From Candidatus Woesearchaeota archaeon (lineage in GTDB: Archaea; Nanoarchaeota; Nanoarchaeia; Woesearchaeales; CALCXY01), in NCBI GenBank assembly GCA_030751555.1, contig JASMFX010000047.1, positions 1-5,818 of the forward strand: a stretch of DNA of 5,818 bases, read 5' to 3'. Within the stretch, counting starts at the first letter, position 1. Every line of letters starts with the position of its first letter. Below are positions 3,907 to 5,818 of this stretch, piece after piece. The notes beneath the pieces were generated by a model. That model saw only the letters and a program-made list of their open reading frames with translations. It was not told the origin of the DNA and searched no databases. Made by a program: the position numbers and the translations under genes.

Positions 3907-4918
3907 TATTTACTTTCTCCAATCCACAGAAATCAGTTTTGAAGTTGTATGCTCCTGCATTGAGGAAAATAATCTTATCTCCTTTTTTTGGGTCTTTTAG
4001 GTAGACTCTGTATCTGAAAATATCTAGAGAACAGGGGGTTGAGCCTTTAATAGTGAAGGCTTCTCCTGTATCTTCAAGTTCGTTCTCTACTGCTAGTCTA
4101 ATATGTGCTCCAAAGGTGTCAATGGCTGTATTATAGACAGAGCAATCTACGATAATGTTGTTTTTGTAGATGTTTTTGATCTCTGTCTCTAGTTTTATGC
4201 ATGGAGCAGATAAGAATCTGCCTGGCTCTAAGATCAATTGAATCTCTTTCTGGATTAAAATCTCTTTTAGTTTGGTAATCTCAGCAAAGATAGGTTCTAG
4301 AGCTGGTCTTGAGTTTTTATACTCAACTGGAAAGCCTCCGCCAATATTTAAAATATCAATCGCATCCCATGTTGTCTCAGATAAAGATTCATTTAGTTCA
4401 TCTTTTAATGACCACTCGCTAATGTTTTGTGTTTTCCTATGAAAATGGATCCCTAGTTTTGTTATGAGGGGATTCTTTTTTAAGAGTGGGATGTTGTTAT
4501 TAATCTCATCAGCTAGCATGCCAAAGACAAAGTGCTTTCCAGTGTGGACTGTGTTTTCCTGGAGGCGCATTCTGAGTAAAAGTTGGATTTTTGTATTGTT
4601 CTGCTCAATGTAGTTTATGAGTGTTTTGAGATCAGCTTCATTATCTACTACGAATTTGTTAATCCCCTGAGCGAAAAGATCTTGAAGTTCTTTATCATCC
4701 CAGGCTTGGGCAAAAAACCAGACTCTGTTTTTATCTTTAATATTTTTGAGTAATTCATGGGAATGTAAGCTAAAAAAGCAGTTGCTTGTCGATTCCAGTA
4801 GCTTTCCCACTTCTGGATTGGTTTTAAAGCTGAAAGAAACTAGGCCAAATGATTCTACTTTTTTATATTGTTCTTCTAGTTTTGCTTTGGATAGGATGAA
4901 TCTAGCTGTTGAATACAT
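3890..4918 (-). CDS. Fold-III PLP-dependent amino acid decarboxylase (ODC/DAPDC/carboxynorspermidine decarboxylase superfamily)
   Basis: The product (342 aa) has a PLP-binding alanine-racemase-like barrel followed by a beta domain. K32 in SFSFKTNP is the expected Schiff-base lysine; HFH (158-160) is the block that stacks on PLP; GGGFP (193-197) and EPGR (231-234) bind the cofactor phosphate; C296 in TPCSLD (294-299) is where the second subunit supplies its catalytic Cys; GAY (322-324) is the usual C-terminal tyrosine motif. The family decarboxylates ornithine, lysine, arginine, diaminopimelate or carboxy(nor)spermidine. The usual HVGSQ after the histidine block reads HRKTQ here, so the substrate cannot be named. 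It starts directly after the deoxyhypusine synthase TAA, with AGGTGA 4 nt upstream. The neighbour suggests polyamine or hypusine supply. Its 3' end overlaps the DinD-like gene by 17 bp. Confidence 0.88.
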   Translation of the reverse strand: MYSTARFILSKAKLEEQYKKVESFGLVSFSFKTNPEVGKLLESTSNCFFSLHSHELLKNIKDKNRVWFFAQAWDDKELQDLFAQGINKFVVDNEADLKTLINYIEQNNTKIQLLLRMRLQENTVHTGKHFVFGMLADEINNNIPLLKKNPLITKLGIHFHRKTQNISEWSLKDELNESLSETTWDAIDILNIGGGFPVEYKNSRPALEPIFAEITKLKEILIQKEIQLILEPGRFLSAPCIKLETEIKNIYKNNIIVDCSVYNTAIDTFGAHIRLAVENELEDTGEAFTIKGSTPCSLDIFRYRVYLKDPKKGDKIIFLNAGAYNFKTDFCGLEKVNTIVVD

Positions 4919-5818
4919 TTACTCACCTTTTACTAATCCTTCATCAGATAATTTATCTAATGCAGCCATAATTAATAGTGGGAATGTAATAGTTACATCG
5001 CCTTTTACTGTTGCAACATCTGAGTCATCCTTTACCTTTCCCCAACTCTTAGCTTCCTCTGTTGTAGCGCCTGACATGCTTCCAGAGGTAGGAGATGCTG
5101 TTGTTAGATATACAGCATAATCCAAACCACCATTTAGCAAACAGGCAAATATTGCATGGTGCTTTGAGACAGATCCTCCTAGTGAGATAACCCCTTTTTT
5201 CTCATCCTGGCTTGTTGATAAAAGGATTGATTTGAAGTCTTTGACAACATCGATGATAAAGTCATCATGTTTTTGCTGGAACATGTAGAGATGGAATCCT
5301 AGTGCGCCATCAGTTACAGCAGGGCAATAGATAGGAACATTGTTTTTTGTTGCTTGATAGAGGATGCTGTTTTTATCTTGGAGATATTCCCCAAATTCTG
5401 TGAAGAGTTCATTCACTGGCCAACGCTTTTGTTTTTCATAGGCTTTTTTGAGATACTCACTCATGATGTTTTCAAATTTGCCATAGCTTTCATTGGTAAT
5501 ATAGAGGTTTCCTACACGATTAACCCCTTTTTCATAGAGCTCGACATCATCAGATGCAAATTTTCCCACAATGAACTGTTCATTATGCGCCTTCATGATG
5601 TCTTCTTCGATTGCACCGACTGTTGTTACAACAATATCTACTAATCCTAACTTGATTAATTGCGCAAAAAGTCCTCTTAGTCCTGAAGTGACCATATTTG
5701 ATGTAAAAGTAAGGTAGATCTTAGCTCCCTCTCGCTTCATTTTAAGGACTACGTCTAGAGCTTTGTTTAACTCAATGCTTTGAAAACCCACATCCTTGAA
5801 TTTTTCCATTAATGTTTT
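4919..5818 (-). CDS. dys: Deoxyhypusine synthase, 5' end beyond the window
   Basis: The enzyme uses NAD to move an aminobutyl group, normally from spermidine, onto one lysine of aIF5A, the first step of hypusine formation. Counting from the Met at 5807-5809, TSNMVTSGLR (36-45) and VGAIEED (64-70) belong to the NAD-binding core. PAVTDGALGFH (163-173), SKHHAIF (215-221) and SGSMSGATTEEAKSWGKVK (242-260) form the active site. K258 is the catalytic lysine (human K329); H217, E252 and W256 match human H288, E323 and W327. The frame stays open to the edge (K-T-L before this Met), and family members usually start some 15-20 residues earlier, so the true start is probably outside and the call is partial. 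It is the first visible gene of a minus-strand operon with the decarboxylase. Confidence 0.95.
   Translation of the reverse strand, partial: KTLMEKFKDVGFQSIELNKALDVVLKMKREGAKIYLTFTSNMVTSGLRGLFAQLIKLGLVDIVVTTVGAIEEDIMKAHNEQFIVGKFASDDVELYEKGVNRVGNLYITNESYGKFENIMSEYLKKAYEKQKRWPVNELFTEFGEYLQDKNSILYQATKNNVPIYCPAVTDGALGFHLYMFQQKHDDFIIDVVKDFKSILLSTSQDEKKGVISLGGSVSKHHAIFACLLNGGLDYAVYLTTASPTSGSMSGATTEEAKSWGKVKDDSDVATVKGDVTITFPLLIMAALDKLSDEGLVKGE
4923..4928 (-). promoter_or_regulatory. Shine-Dalgarno of the decarboxylase gene
   Basis: AGGTGA on the minus strand ends 4 nt before the ATG (4918) and lies in the last codons of the deoxyhypusine synthase gene. It supports 4918 as the start and co-translation from one mRNA. 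Confidence 0.65.

Noticed and set aside
4746..5644. Plus-strand frames opposite the decarboxylase and deoxyhypusine synthase genes
   Set aside because: Both minus-strand genes are assigned by strong family motifs along their whole length; the opposite frames show no motif and no promoter.

Overview
The window looks archaeal. It holds a ribosomal protein uL11 with the archaeal GTCxSMG signature, an archaeal/plant-type D-aminoacyl-tRNA deacylase (DTD2 class) and a deoxyhypusine synthase. It also has several TATA-box promoters whose boxes start about 30 nt before the start codon, with no Shine-Dalgarno, which is the layout of leaderless archaeal mRNAs. The AT-rich sequence, tight packing, tiny genes and a stand-alone L11 with a long tail would suit a DPANN-type archaeon (Woesearchaeota/Pacearchaeota-like). 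That placement is an inference; no marker in the window settles it.

Layout. Positions 1-180 are non-coding and unusually rich in hairpins, ending in the L11 promoter. uL11 (181-954, +) carries a C-terminal extension of about 95 residues. A second leaderless promoter then drives a two-gene unit: a 28-residue membrane micropeptide (992-1078) overlapping by ATGA a membrane-anchored, ten-cysteine protein (1075-1518). This unit meets, stop codon against stop codon, a minus-strand pair: a 60-aa cysteine-rich protein (2326-2508) and dtdA (1519-2325). A 76-bp divergent promoter region separates that pair from a small three-helix membrane protein (best start 2585, end 2821). A 221-bp gap (2822-3042) holds a strong hairpin and a small dyad, and is followed by a BRO-N/DinD-like gene (3043-3906, +), probably acquired horizontally. 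The right third is a minus-strand operon: deoxyhypusine synthase (5' end cut by the window edge) followed without a gap by a fold-III PLP-dependent decarboxylase (3890-4918), whose end overlaps the DinD-like gene tail to tail.

How the genes work together. Much of the window concerns translation: L11 at the factor-binding stalk base, DtdA clearing D-aminoacyl-tRNA, and deoxyhypusine synthase modifying aIF5A. The decarboxylase beside deoxyhypusine synthase plausibly supplies or processes the polyamine that donates the aminobutyl group. First genes of transcripts appear leaderless. Of the three downstream genes, the cysteine-rich anchored protein and the decarboxylase have a Shine-Dalgarno inside the preceding gene, while dtdA appears to rely on a TAA-ATG junction.

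No clear CRISPR array, tRNA, rRNA or insertion sequence was recognised. The best candidates for undescribed biology are the hairpin-dense left edge, the micropeptide/Cys-rich pair, the perfect 19-bp palindrome inside the DinD-like gene, and the decarboxylase-deoxyhypusine synthase pair with unusual active-site motifs.
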